A stretch of DNA of 64,000 nucleotides from assembly GCA_023421675.1 (NCBI GenBank), contig JAEZTC010000013.1, positions 124,001 to 188,000 on the forward strand. Direction: 5' to 3'. A program made the position numbers and the translations under genes. Below, in pieces: positions 27,764-36,030 of this stretch. This DNA comes from Bacillota bacterium. GTDB lineage: Bacteria; Bacillota; Clostridia; Acetivibrionales; JANLFN01. Position 1 is the first letter of the stretch; the number at the start of each line of letters is the position of its first letter. A model generated the notes under the pieces. That model was not told the DNA's origin. It did no database searches and worked only from the letters and a program-made list of their open reading frames with translations.

Positions 27764-28318
27764 TTGAAGGCAACTGGAATAGTTAGAAGGATAGACGACC
27801 TTGGAAGAGTAGTTATTCCAAAGGAAATTCGCAGAACTTTAAGAATAAGAGAAGGTGACCCTTTAGAAATATTTACTGATAAAGAAGGTGAAGTCATCCT
27901 CAAAAAATATTCTCCGATAGGTGAATTGGGTGACTTTGCCACACAGTATGCAGAATCACTCCATAAAACCAGTGGTCATATTACATGCATTGCAGATAGA
28001 GATACCATTATTGCAGTTTCAGGAGCTTCAAAGAAGGAATTCCTGGAAAAGTCACTTAGTACCGACCTCGAAAGAATAATTGAAGAAAAGACTACTTTAG
28101 TTGTAAAATCACCTGAGGAAAAGACAATTGCTATAATTGCAGACGAAAATACTGACAGAAAGTATTCATCGCAGGTTGTATCTCCAATTATCTCAGAGGG
28201 TGATCCAATAGGTGCGGTTATCCTATTATCAACAGATCCCAATACAAAAATGGGTGAAGTCGAAGCAAAGCTTGCACAATCGGCAGCCGGTTTCCTGGGA
28301 AAACAAATGGAACAGTAA
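27764..28318 (+). CDS. spoVT: Stage V sporulation protein T (AbrB-family regulator)
   Basis: 184 residues, TTG start after GAGGAGGT. The N-terminal swapped-hairpin AbrB domain (MKATGIVRRIDDLGRVVIPK, to about residue 50) binds DNA; residues about 56-180 form a GAF-like ligand domain (ITCIADRDTIIAVSGASKKE). The two-domain length separates SpoVT from short AbrB proteins. It modulates sigma-G-dependent genes in the forespore. Its position after mfd follows the Bacillus order. Confidence 0.95.
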   Translation: MKATGIVRRIDDLGRVVIPKEIRRTLRIREGDPLEIFTDKEGEVILKKYSPIGELGDFATQYAESLHKTSGHITCIADRDTIIAVSGASKKEFLEKSLSTDLERIIEEKTTLVVKSPEEKTIAIIADENTDRKYSSQVVSPIISEGDPIGAVILLSTDPNTKMGEVEAKLAQSAAGFLGKQMEQ

Positions 28319-28349
28319 TTTATCAATATGCAAATATTCTAAATTGGCC

Positions 28350-28407
28350 AAAGGGCATCATATCCTTTTTACTTGGAACGCTTTTATGAGGATAAGGTGC
28401 CCTTTTT
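28350..28407 (+). terminator. Terminator after spoVT
   Basis: AAAGGGCA (28350-28357) pairs with TGCCCTTT (28398-28405), with an inner ATATCCT/AGGATA stem, then T5. Confidence 0.75.
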
Positions 28408-28502
28408 ATGTTCCTGTCACTTAAGTCGCTATGCACCCTTCCAAATTCCTCTTAATATAATGTACTATGCGGCGGCGATACAATTGATCGGGGGAATTCT
28501 TT

Positions 28503-29270
28503 TTGGAGAACATAGTTGAAATACATAATGTAGGAATGAAATACCATTCATTAAACGGTGAGACAGATGCCTTGAAAAATATCAGTTTGTCTGTAAAAAA
28601 AGGTGAATTTGTCAGCATCGTTGGTCCCAGCGGGTGTGGTAAGACAACCATTCTATCAGTTATTTCTGGACTTTTAAACCCCAGTTCCGGTGATGTTTTT
28701 GTAAATGGAAAAGCAGTAAATGGCCCTTGTGCGGATGTAGGTTATATGTTGCAAAAGGACCATCTTTTTGAGTGGAGAACAATCCTGGGAAATGTAATTC
28801 TGGGGCTTGAAATAAGAAATTCTGTAAACGATGAAAGCCGGGCTTATGTTATTGAACTATTAAAAACATATGGACTTTATGATTTTAAGGATAAGTACCC
28901 AAGCCAGCTTTCAGGCGGAATGAGGCAGCGTGCAGCTCTTATTCGGACTCTGGCGGTAAAGCCTGAAATACTCCTATTGGATGAAGCCTTTTCTGCGCTT
29001 GATTATCAAACCAGACTTGCTGTTACTGAAGATATATATTCAATAATAAAGAAGGAAAACAAGACAGTAATACTTGTAACTCACGACATTGCAGAAGGAA
29101 TAAGTATGGCAGACAGAGTCGTAGTACTTTCCAAACGGCCTGCAGAAGTAAAAAATATTCATAATATCAACTTGAACTGCCAAAACAGAACCCCTCTCAC
29201 AGCAAGAGAAGCACTGGAATTCAGGCTTTATTTTAATGAGATATGGAAGGAGCTGGATATACATGTCTGA
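28503..29270 (+). CDS. ABC importer ATP-binding protein (SsuB/TauB/ThiZ type)
   Basis: 255 residues. Walker A SIVGPSGCGKTTILS (about 39-53), Q-loop MLQKDHLFEW, signature LSGGMRQRAALIRTLA, Walker B ILLLDEAFSALD and switch VTHDIAEGISMADRV are intact. The Q-loop KDHLFEWRTI and size are typical of the nitrate/sulfonate/taurine/thiamine-precursor importers. TTG 28503 follows GGGGGAATT. The stop overlaps the permease gene by 8 nt. Substrate not deducible: no TPP-type riboswitch is visible upstream. Confidence 0.9.
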   Translation: MENIVEIHNVGMKYHSLNGETDALKNISLSVKKGEFVSIVGPSGCGKTTILSVISGLLNPSSGDVFVNGKAVNGPCADVGYMLQKDHLFEWRTILGNVILGLEIRNSVNDESRAYVIELLKTYGLYDFKDKYPSQLSGGMRQRAALIRTLAVKPEILLLDEAFSALDYQTRLAVTEDIYSIIKKENKTVILVTHDIAEGISMADRVVVLSKRPAEVKNIHNINLNCQNRTPLTAREALEFRLYFNEIWKELDIHV

Positions 29271-30081
29271 TAATAAGTTACAGGTATCAGAAGAACATCT
29301 TCAGTATCTTAAAAAAGTTAAATCCAGAAAAAGAAATATTACAATAGTACGTTTGCTTATTGCTGTTTCATTTTTTGTTTTTTGGGAGCTGGCAGCAAGG
29401 CTTGGCCTGATAGATCCTTTTATAACCAGTCAACCAAGCAGAATAATTAAAACTATTGCAAACCTTTATAAAGAAGGGCAGTTATTAAATCATATAGGAA
29501 CAACCTGCCTTGAAACAATAATTAGTTTTCTGGCTGCAACTACTCTCGGGATAGCAATTGCCATTGCTCTATGGTGGTCGGAATTCCTGGCAAAGGTCCT
29601 TGATCCGTACCTTGTTATTCTTGGAAGCCTTCCGAAAATCGCACTTGGGCCTATATTCATAGTTTGGATAGGTGCCGGAACATCTTCAATTATTGTTATG
29701 GCAATAGTAATTTCCATTATTGTAGCAATTCTGGATGTACATAACGGATTTCTTCATGTTGATCAGGAAAAAATAAGGCTGGTAGAAACCTTTGGAGCAT
29801 CAAAATATCAGGTCCTTACAAAGGTAGTGCTGCCATCTGCATTTCCTTCAATGGTTAACGCACTTAAGGTAAATGTCGGACTTTCGTGGGTAGGTGTCAT
29901 TATGGGTGAGTTCCTGGTATCAAAAGCGGGTCTTGGCTACCTTATAGTATACGGAGGGCAGGTTTTCCAGCTTGATCTTGTAATGACCAGTGTATTAATT
30001 CTTGCTGTTGCAGCAGCTCTTATGTACCAGGGAGTAGTCTATTTCGAAAAGTTTATTATAAAAAGGAATATGCATGTCTAG
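29263..30081 (+). CDS. ABC importer permease (SsuC/TauC type)
   Basis: 272 residues from ATG 29263 (AAGGAGCT upstream, inside the ATPase gene). About six membrane helices, with the cytoplasmic coupling loop RLVETFGASKYQVLTKVVLPSAFPSMVNALK, the EAA-type motif of BPD permeases, near 175-205. It pairs with the ATPase before it and the binding lipoprotein after it, forming a complete importer. Confidence 0.9.
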   Translation: MSDNKLQVSEEHLQYLKKVKSRKRNITIVRLLIAVSFFVFWELAARLGLIDPFITSQPSRIIKTIANLYKEGQLLNHIGTTCLETIISFLAATTLGIAIAIALWWSEFLAKVLDPYLVILGSLPKIALGPIFIVWIGAGTSSIIVMAIVISIIVAILDVHNGFLHVDQEKIRLVETFGASKYQVLTKVVLPSAFPSMVNALKVNVGLSWVGVIMGEFLVSKAGLGYLIVYGGQVFQLDLVMTSVLILAVAAALMYQGVVYFEKFIIKRNMHV

Positions 30082-30114
30082 CAGTATTATGTATATGGTA
30101 AAGGGGGTTCAAAA

Positions 30115-31116
30115 ATGGGTAAAAAGCTAGTAATACTTATGCTGATGATCTTTGCTACTGTTTTTGTTTTCGGAGCATGCGGAAGCAGTGAACTTGTAAA
30201 GATAAATCTAAATGAAGTAACACATTCGGTATTCTATGCTCCTCAGTATGTTGCGATAAACATGGGATACTTCAAGGATGAAGGACTTGATGTTTCACTT
30301 ACCAATGGTGCGGGTACAGATAAGGTTATGACTGCAATACTTTCCGGCCAGGCAGATATTGGTCTTGCAGGTCCTGAAGCGTCTATCTATGTGTATAATG
30401 AAGGCAAGGAAGACTATGCGGTAATGTTTGCACAGCTTACCAAGAGGGATGGTTCCTTTTTAATGGGAAGGACCGCAGATAACAGCTTCTCATGGGATAA
30501 AGTAAAGGGCAAGTCAATAATAGGCGGCAGAGTAGGCGGTGTTCCTGAAATGACTCTTGAATATGTCCTTAAAAAGAATGGAATAGTTCCGGGTAAGGAT
30601 GTCAATGTAGATACAAGCATACAATTTGCAGCAATGGGGCAGGCTTTTGTGGGGGGCAAGGGAGATTATGTAACCTTATTTGAGCCAACGGCTTCAATGC
30701 TTGAGAAGGAAGGGAAAGGCTACATACTTACTTCCATAGGAAAGGAAAGCGGTGAAATTCCTTATACAGGTTATTGTGCAAAGAAGAGTTATATAGAGAA
30801 ACATAAGGATGTTATTCAGAAGTTTACAAATGCAATATACAGGGGGCAGATTTACGTTGATACTCACACCCCTGAGGAAATAGCAAAGGCTCTCAAGCCC
30901 TCCTTCCCGGATACTGATGAGGCCATACTGGTAATGGTGGCAAAGCGTTATAAGGATCAGGACACCTGGCAGAAGGATCCTATCCTTAAAAAGGAATCCC
31001 TTGATTTGCTGCAAAAGGTTATGAAGGAAGCTGGACAGTTAAAAAAGGATGCACTTTATAATGATATTGTAACAACAGATTTTGCTGAAAAAGCAATAAA
31101 GAATATTAAAAAATAA
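30115..31116 (+). CDS. NMT1/SsuA-type substrate-binding lipoprotein
   Basis: 333 residues with a lipoprotein signal (MLMIFATVFVFGACGSS; lipidated Cys at FGAC). The body fits the NMT1/ThiY/SsuA fold: YAPQYVAINMGYFKDEGLDV, then TDKVMTAILSGQADIGLAGPEASIY. Tethered outside the membrane, it delivers substrate to the permease encoded 33 nt upstream. Candidates are sulfonates, nitrate-like anions or pyrimidine thiamine precursors; the sequence alone does not choose. No biosynthetic genes lie beside the operon. Confidence 0.88.
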   Translation: MGKKLVILMLMIFATVFVFGACGSSELVKINLNEVTHSVFYAPQYVAINMGYFKDEGLDVSLTNGAGTDKVMTAILSGQADIGLAGPEASIYVYNEGKEDYAVMFAQLTKRDGSFLMGRTADNSFSWDKVKGKSIIGGRVGGVPEMTLEYVLKKNGIVPGKDVNVDTSIQFAAMGQAFVGGKGDYVTLFEPTASMLEKEGKGYILTSIGKESGEIPYTGYCAKKSYIEKHKDVIQKFTNAIYRGQIYVDTHTPEEIAKALKPSFPDTDEAILVMVAKRYKDQDTWQKDPILKKESLDLLQKVMKEAGQLKKDALYNDIVTTDFAEKAIKNIKK

Positions 31117-31128
31117 AATATGATATTC

Positions 31129-31160
31129 AAGGGAAGTATGTAAATACTTCCTTATTTCTT
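31129..31160 (+). terminator. Terminator after ABC importer operon
   Basis: AAGGGAAGTAT-GTAA-ATACTTCCTT with a T-rich tail. Confidence 0.9.
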
Positions 31161-31363
31161 TTTCTTAATAGGTTTGTTAACAAAAAATTAATTAATTACC
31201 CTCAGAAATTCCATAAAATAAGTTTAGATTTGAATAGAAGATTTATTTACAATGTGTTATATTTATTATGTTATGTTAATTTACTTTTAACAAATTGTTA
31301 ATATTTTTTTCACCTTAATTCTTTTTAACGGGAAATACTATTTAAAAAGAGGAGGTGAGAAAA

Positions 31364-31876
31364 ATGAAACTATTGAAATTTTCAGCAGCTTTTGTGCTTT
31401 TGACAGCCTTATTTTCATGTAATGTATTGGCTGCCGGGGCATTACAGCCGGGTGTACAGCGCGTAGCTGAGCATAGAGTCAATTTTGAGAAGAAGGGCAT
31501 AAGCAAACAGGAGTTTGAAAAATTCAGGGAAGAGCTGAAGAATAACCCTGTTAAAGCTTTGGAGGACAGGAAAGCTAAGATCGAGTCAGCGGTTAAGGAA
31601 GGAAAGCTTCCAAGGGAAAAGGCTGACAAAATGATTGACCATATTAACAAGACTATCAGCAGTGTTAAGGAATTTGATAAGCTTTCCGTTACGCAAAAAA
31701 AGGAAAAGCTAAAAAAAGATTTTAATGCCATGATTGAAAAGAAAATTGAAAAGGGACGTATTGATAAAGATAAAGCAGATGCTTTAATAAAAGACTTCGG
31801 TGATAAAATTGAAAAGTGGGATGGCAAGGGCTATCCACAGTTTAATTTTATGGGACCAAAAGGTATTAATAACTGA
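31364..31876 (+). CDS. Small secreted helical protein (DUF2680-like)
   Basis: 170 residues from ATG 31364 (GAGGAGGTGAG upstream; the GTG inside that site is rejected). Signal peptide (FSAAFVLLTALFSCNVLAAG), then a highly charged, Lys/Glu-rich helical body with two recurring units of the type 'IE..V..GKI..ekAD.mi..i' (about 75-100 and 130-155). This layout resembles DUF2680 proteins, of unknown function. It is a monocistron between two terminators. Confidence 0.65.
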   Translation: MKLLKFSAAFVLLTALFSCNVLAAGALQPGVQRVAEHRVNFEKKGISKQEFEKFREELKNNPVKALEDRKAKIESAVKEGKLPREKADKMIDHINKTISSVKEFDKLSVTQKKEKLKKDFNAMIEKKIEKGRIDKDKADALIKDFGDKIEKWDGKGYPQFNFMGPKGINN

Positions 31877-31892
31877 TACTGGGAAGTAAGCA

Positions 31893-31925
31893 AAGGAGTC
31901 TGAGTTAAAGCTCAGATTCCTTTTA
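31893..31925 (+). terminator. Terminator after DUF2680-like gene
   Basis: AAGGAGTCTGAG-TTAAAG-CTCAGATTCCTT with T tail; one mismatch. Confidence 0.88.
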
Positions 31926-31954
31926 TTTTTTATTTTAACTAAAGGGAGAGTCAG

Positions 31955-32572
31955 ATGAATTTAGCTAATAAATTGACCATTGCAAGGATTATTCTTGTAC
32001 CTGTACTATTAATATTCATTATTCCCATACCTGAAAGCATTGTTCACAGCAGTTTGCTGAAATTCGCCGAGAGCGCGTTGGTCAGCATGAATGATTTTAT
32101 TGTTAAATACGGAAGTTATGTTGCAGCAGCATTATTCCTTTTGGCATCAGCAACAGATTTTATAGATGGCTATATTGCACGTAAAAGAAATCAGGTTACA
32201 AAGTTTGGGAAATTCATTGATCCCATAGCAGATAAACTCCTTGTAACTGCTTCTCTTATAGCTTTGGTACAGTGCGGTAAAGTAGCAGCCTGGGCTGTAA
32301 TAATAATTATGGCAAGAGATTTTATTGTTACGGGACTAAGGTTGATAGCAGCCGGGGACGGCGTTGTAATTTCGGCAAGTATCTGGGGGAAAATTAAGAC
32401 TTTTACACAAATGGCTGCAATTGTGGCTGTATTATTAAATGATTTGCCTTTATCTATTTTTTATGATTTGAAAATTGATACTGTTATTATGATTATCGCA
32501 GTAATTGTAACTATTTATTCAGGGTTCGATTACATAGCTAAATACAGAAAAGTTATTACATCCAACAGCTGA
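31955..32572 (+). CDS. pgsA: CDP-diacylglycerol--glycerol-3-phosphate 3-phosphatidyltransferase
   Basis: 205 residues, integral membrane. Makes phosphatidylglycerol phosphate. The CDP-alcohol phosphotransferase signature D-x2-DG-x2-AR-x8-G-x3-D-x3-D is complete, from about Asp68 (DFIDGYIARKRNQ) to the last Asp in KFGKFIDPIADK. A loop insertion of about 25 residues near the N terminus (ESIVHSSLLKFAESALVSMN) is longer than in most PgsA. The next gene, an LtaS-like enzyme, uses phosphatidylglycerol as donor, so the pair is functionally linked. Confidence 0.93.
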   Translation: MNLANKLTIARIILVPVLLIFIIPIPESIVHSSLLKFAESALVSMNDFIVKYGSYVAAALFLLASATDFIDGYIARKRNQVTKFGKFIDPIADKLLVTASLIALVQCGKVAAWAVIIIMARDFIVTGLRLIAAGDGVVISASIWGKIKTFTQMAAIVAVLLNDLPLSIFYDLKIDTVIMIIAVIVTIYSGFDYIAKYRKVITSNS

Positions 32573-32632
32573 CAGACTGTTAAAAACAAATGTATAAAAG
32601 CTTGGAATGTCAGGCTTAAAAAGGTGGAAAAA

Positions 32633-34339
32633 ATGTTGAAAAAGTTTGTAAGGAAACAATGGGAAAATTTAAAAACTATCGCCCAACCAAGAGCAAATCT
32701 GATTTTATTTGCAGCCATTGCATTGTTTGTGCTTTTAAATGTTTTAAAAATAACAATATTCAACCAGAATATTATTCCGAAACCAACAGCAGATACCTTC
32801 AAGTATAAATTTGAGATGACACTGCTGCTGGTATTGGTGGTTTACCCGATTTTCTTTTTGTTGAAGTCAAGAGTTTTCCTGATTTCAATGTATGTTTTGC
32901 AGGTATTATATATCGCAATAAATATTTCTTATTATCAGTATTTTCATACCTATCTTAACATAAACCAAGCACTTGCACTATTTAAAGAAGGATTTACTGC
33001 AACTGCAAATGCATCTGCTCCAATTACACCATTCCTTCTGATATCTTTGATAGATTTGCCGGTACTTATTTTCCTTATAGTAAAGTACCATAAAATATAT
33101 GACTTTTTAAAGAAGCTCAGGGTATTTACACTTGCTGTGGTTGTACTTTGTGTAGGGTTGATTACTGGAATTGAGATAAATAATTATTATCAGAATTGTT
33201 CTTTTATTCAATATGCCGAAGACCACTATAATGGAGAATCACCTGTGGTTGAAAGATACGGAACCTTTATAAACAATATCATAGGTATTTATAATAACAG
33301 AAGCGATAATGCTTTGATTAAACAAATACAATACGGTAAGGAAATAGCATGCACCGCGGAAGAGAGTGACAAACCCAATTATGTTATCATACAGGTTGAG
33401 TCCATGGATGCCAATGTAATAAATAAGCAGTATAACGGTAATTACATTGCTCCTTACTTGCATTCACTTACAACTAAATCCGTTTATTATCCATATATGC
33501 TTAGCTATCATATGGGTGGGGGTACTTCGGATAGTGAATTCTCAATTATAAATAGTATCCAGCCGCTTACAGGCTATCCAGCTATAAAGATGTCAAACTA
33601 TGAATACCCGAACTCAATGATAAAGCAGATGCGTACCGCAGGCTATGAAGCACTTGCTTTCCATGGAAATGTCGGAAACTTTTTTAACCGTGATGTTGCT
33701 TTCCCGCGTATGGGATTTAATGAATTTGTGGATATGAGGAAGATGGGCCTTACTGACGTAGGCTGGGGAGCCCCTGACTCACAGGTGTTCGATTACACTG
33801 TAAAAACTCTGAATAATACAAACGAGCCATTTTTCTCATATGTTATAACCATGACAAGCCATGGGCCCTTTACGAATGTTACAAATTACTTTGACAGCAA
33901 GAAGTATGACAGTGTTGAAAATGAAACTGTTAAAAATTATTTAAACTCTATGACGTATGTTGATAAATCAATTGAAAAGTTTGTTACCGACATTCAAAAA
34001 GAACATAAAAACACATATATATTTATTTGGGGAGATCATACACCCAATATAAAAACTACGGAATATATGCAGGCATCCTTAACTGAGGGTGAAAATTATT
34101 TTGAATTTGTACCATTGTTTATTATAACTCCTGACAACAAGGTATATAAGGAGGATAAGAAGGTAGCATCCTTCCTGGACATAGCACCAACCATACTTAA
34201 TACCTCTGGAATCAAATATAACATTAAATCAAATGGCTTGAACCTTTTAAATGATTCTCAGACAGGGGGAACACTGCCATACAAGGGTGGTACCTTTGAC
34301 AGGGTTGAATTGTTCAAAAGGATTTCTCAAATCAATTAA
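32633..34339 (+). CDS. LtaS-like lipoteichoic acid synthase / sulfatase-family phosphoglycerol transferase
   Basis: 568 residues from ATG 32633 (AAAGGTGG upstream). Five membrane helices in residues about 20-185, then an extracytoplasmic sulfatase-fold domain. The conserved VIIQVESMD metal site, the Thr nucleophile in GGGTSDSEFSIINSI (about residue 298), FHGNVGNFFNRD and IWGDHTPNI mark the LtaS family. Such enzymes polymerise glycerol phosphate from phosphatidylglycerol outside the membrane. Could alternatively transfer phosphoglycerol to another glycan. Its 3' terminator lies inside the convergent neighbour. Confidence 0.88.
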   Translation: MLKKFVRKQWENLKTIAQPRANLILFAAIALFVLLNVLKITIFNQNIIPKPTADTFKYKFEMTLLLVLVVYPIFFLLKSRVFLISMYVLQVLYIAINISYYQYFHTYLNINQALALFKEGFTATANASAPITPFLLISLIDLPVLIFLIVKYHKIYDFLKKLRVFTLAVVVLCVGLITGIEINNYYQNCSFIQYAEDHYNGESPVVERYGTFINNIIGIYNNRSDNALIKQIQYGKEIACTAEESDKPNYVIIQVESMDANVINKQYNGNYIAPYLHSLTTKSVYYPYMLSYHMGGGTSDSEFSIINSIQPLTGYPAIKMSNYEYPNSMIKQMRTAGYEALAFHGNVGNFFNRDVAFPRMGFNEFVDMRKMGLTDVGWGAPDSQVFDYTVKTLNNTNEPFFSYVITMTSHGPFTNVTNYFDSKKYDSVENETVKNYLNSMTYVDKSIEKFVTDIQKEHKNTYIFIWGDHTPNIKTTEYMQASLTEGENYFEFVPLFIITPDNKVYKEDKKVASFLDIAPTILNTSGIKYNIKSNGLNLLNDSQTGGTLPYKGGTFDRVELFKRISQIN

Positions 34340-34346
34340 TTAAAAA

Positions 34347-34856
34347 TTATATTTCCATAACAACCCTGGAGAAATCCTGGGTTGTTTTTTTTGTATCCTC
34401 TATAAGGTTTTTAAAGTATCCAAGGCAAACAAAGATTTTTAAATCCTGCCCCTCAAATCCTGCTGTAAATAGTTCGGGAAGTTTAATTCCTGTGGTGTTT
34501 ATAATAGAACAATCTACGCCGTAATATTTTGAGGAGTATTTAAGTGATATTTCGGCCAAACTGCATAAATAAGAAGATTTGAGTATATCCTCATGGCTCT
34601 TCTCAAAAAAGAGAAGTACTGCTGCGGAATCCATAATATACCGATTTAAATTCATAAGGTTATAAAGCCTGTGTTTATATTCATTTGACGTTACAGCTAA
34701 AACACTATAAGGATTGCTGTCAAAAACTGAAGGGTTTAATATAGAAAGATTCAATATTTTCTCCAGAAGACCGTCATCCAGAAATTTATCATTATCACAG
34801 GGTATGCCTTTCCTAAGTTCAAACATATGCCGCATTTGATATTTTAAATTATCCAT
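34347..34856 (-). CDS. Nitroreductase-like protein
   Basis: 169 residues from ATG 34856 (site AGGTTGG; an ATG at 34874 has no site). It shows the nitroreductase-fold order: RKGIPCDNDKFLDDGLLEKI then NPSVFDSNPYSVLAVTSNEY (the SxxNxQPW-like FMN segment), a central helix DSAAVLLFFEK and a C-terminal LKIFVCLGYF. The FMN-binding Arg/Ser pattern is poorly kept, so FMN binding and activity are uncertain. Its last codons contain the hairpin that terminates the convergent LtaS-like gene. Confidence 0.55.
   Translation of the reverse strand: MDNLKYQMRHMFELRKGIPCDNDKFLDDGLLEKILNLSILNPSVFDSNPYSVLAVTSNEYKHRLYNLMNLNRYIMDSAAVLLFFEKSHEDILKSSYLCSLAEISLKYSSKYYGVDCSIINTTGIKLPELFTAGFEGQDLKIFVCLGYFKNLIEDTKKTTQDFSRVVMEI
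34363..34391 (+). terminator. Terminator of LtaS-like gene, inside the neighbour's coding end
   Basis: ACAACCC(TGG) ... CC(T)GGGTTGT stem followed by eight T (34384-34391). The stem encodes the last residues of the reverse-strand nitroreductase-like protein. Confidence 0.85.
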
Positions 34857-35206
34857 AAGCACCAACCTAGTCATAAAGTTAAGTTAATTAAGCAACATAA
34901 TTAAAGTATTTCCGAATGTGGAATATATATGCCTTGGGCAGAATATGGATTTTTATTGGATTAAATACTTAAAACATGGCTATAATTCGTATAACAGCAT
35001 ATGAACTATTTACCTGATTTACAGGAGGATTTTTATACGAACTGGCGAATACTTATATTTGATAGGTATTTAACCTGCAAATCTGTTTTAATTCTTCCTG
35101 ATTCGTAAGGCGGGAAGATAAATAAAATTAATTCAGCCCAATAAAAAGTGTTTCAGCACTTTCTACGTGTCCAATCGATACGGCACATTGGGATACGGAG
35201 GTTAAT
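34857..35206. other. Divergent intergenic region with a small hairpin before the zinc-ribbon gene
   Basis: No gene seen. On the + side AAAGTG-TTTCAG-CACTTT (35145-35162) is a perfect 6-bp hairpin, and CCAAT/ATTGG (35171-35175 / 35187-35191) a second weak one ending just before GGAGG of the next gene. These may shape its leader; no known riboswitch class is recognised. Confidence 0.4.
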
Positions 35207-35848
35207 ATGTTGCTTAATGCAAGCGTCACGGTTGCATACAAGTGTCCTGCATGCGGAACCTTTGAGTTTTTTGATGGTATATCTATTTTTGAATTATTGC
35301 ACAAAAAAAAGAATGATATGGCATGTAAATGCGGACATTCGGCAGTAAACCTTTTATCCGATGGCTTAAATAAATTATATATAAGTGTTCCCTGTATAAG
35401 CTGCGAGGGTACGCATTACTTTTATGTTTCAAGGAAGGCCCTGCTGCATAACGAGGTAAATACTTTTATTTGTCCTGAAAAGGGTATAAAGCTTTGTTTT
35501 GTAGGAAATGATGAAGCTGTAAGATCAAGGATAGATTATTTTGAAAAAGAATTGGACGAACTTATTAATACATTTGGGTATGAAAATTACTTTAATAATA
35601 CTCAGGTAATGTTGGATTCGTTGAACCATCTGCATGATATAGCTGAAAAAGGAGAGCTTTGCTGCGAGTGCGGAAAGGGAGACATAGAAGTTACACTGCT
35701 TCCTGACAGGATACTCCTCAAATGCAGGGACTGTTCCGCCACAAAGGAATTGTTCGCAGCTTCAAATGTAAATTTAAAGGACATTATGGCAAGAAATAAA
35801 ATTACCCTTGCAAAAGTATCACCGGATATGGATGATATCAGATTTTAA
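35207..35848 (+). CDS. Zinc-ribbon protein of unknown function
   Basis: 213 residues, ATG after ACGGAGG. Four CxxC-like metal-ligand pairs are visible: YKCPACGT and MACKCGH near the N terminus (rubredoxin-type knuckles), CISCEG near 65, and CCECGKGD ... CRDCSA near 150-175. The middle third is helical and acidic. This looks like a multi-zinc-ribbon cytoplasmic protein of the kind found beside rho in clostridia; I know of no function. No membrane segment. rho begins 182 nt downstream. Confidence 0.65.
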   Translation: MLLNASVTVAYKCPACGTFEFFDGISIFELLHKKKNDMACKCGHSAVNLLSDGLNKLYISVPCISCEGTHYFYVSRKALLHNEVNTFICPEKGIKLCFVGNDEAVRSRIDYFEKELDELINTFGYENYFNNTQVMLDSLNHLHDIAEKGELCCECGKGDIEVTLLPDRILLKCRDCSATKELFAASNVNLKDIMARNKITLAKVSPDMDDIRF

Positions 35849-35925
35849 AGCTTGGGACTTATGCGGCATTGACACCTATACAAGCTGATGATATAATTTA
35901 TAATGAGAAAGCAGAATTCATTAAC

Positions 35926-35955
35926 CCTCCTTTGAAAGTCAAACCGTCTTGGAGG
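35926..35955 (+). promoter_or_regulatory. Hairpin in the rho leader
   Basis: TTTGA (35931-35935) AAG TCAAA (35939-35943) nested in CCTCC (35926-35930) / GGAGG (35951-35955). No T-run follows. Could be part of an attenuation leader, as rho genes are often autoregulated; inference only. Confidence 0.3.
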
Positions 35956-36030
35956 CCTACTTGTTTAATCTGTTTGAAATTTTCCCAAATTGGTAATAAA
36001 TATAATATGTAATAATTAAGGTGGTGGACT

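Noticed and set aside
28319..28502. TPP riboswitch before the NMT1-type importer
   Set aside because: No CTGAGA or other conserved TPP-aptamer core; the only structure is the spoVT terminator.
35148..35348. 66-codon forward frame overlapping the zinc-ribbon gene start
   Set aside because: No ribosome site and out of frame with the well-supported ATG at 35207.
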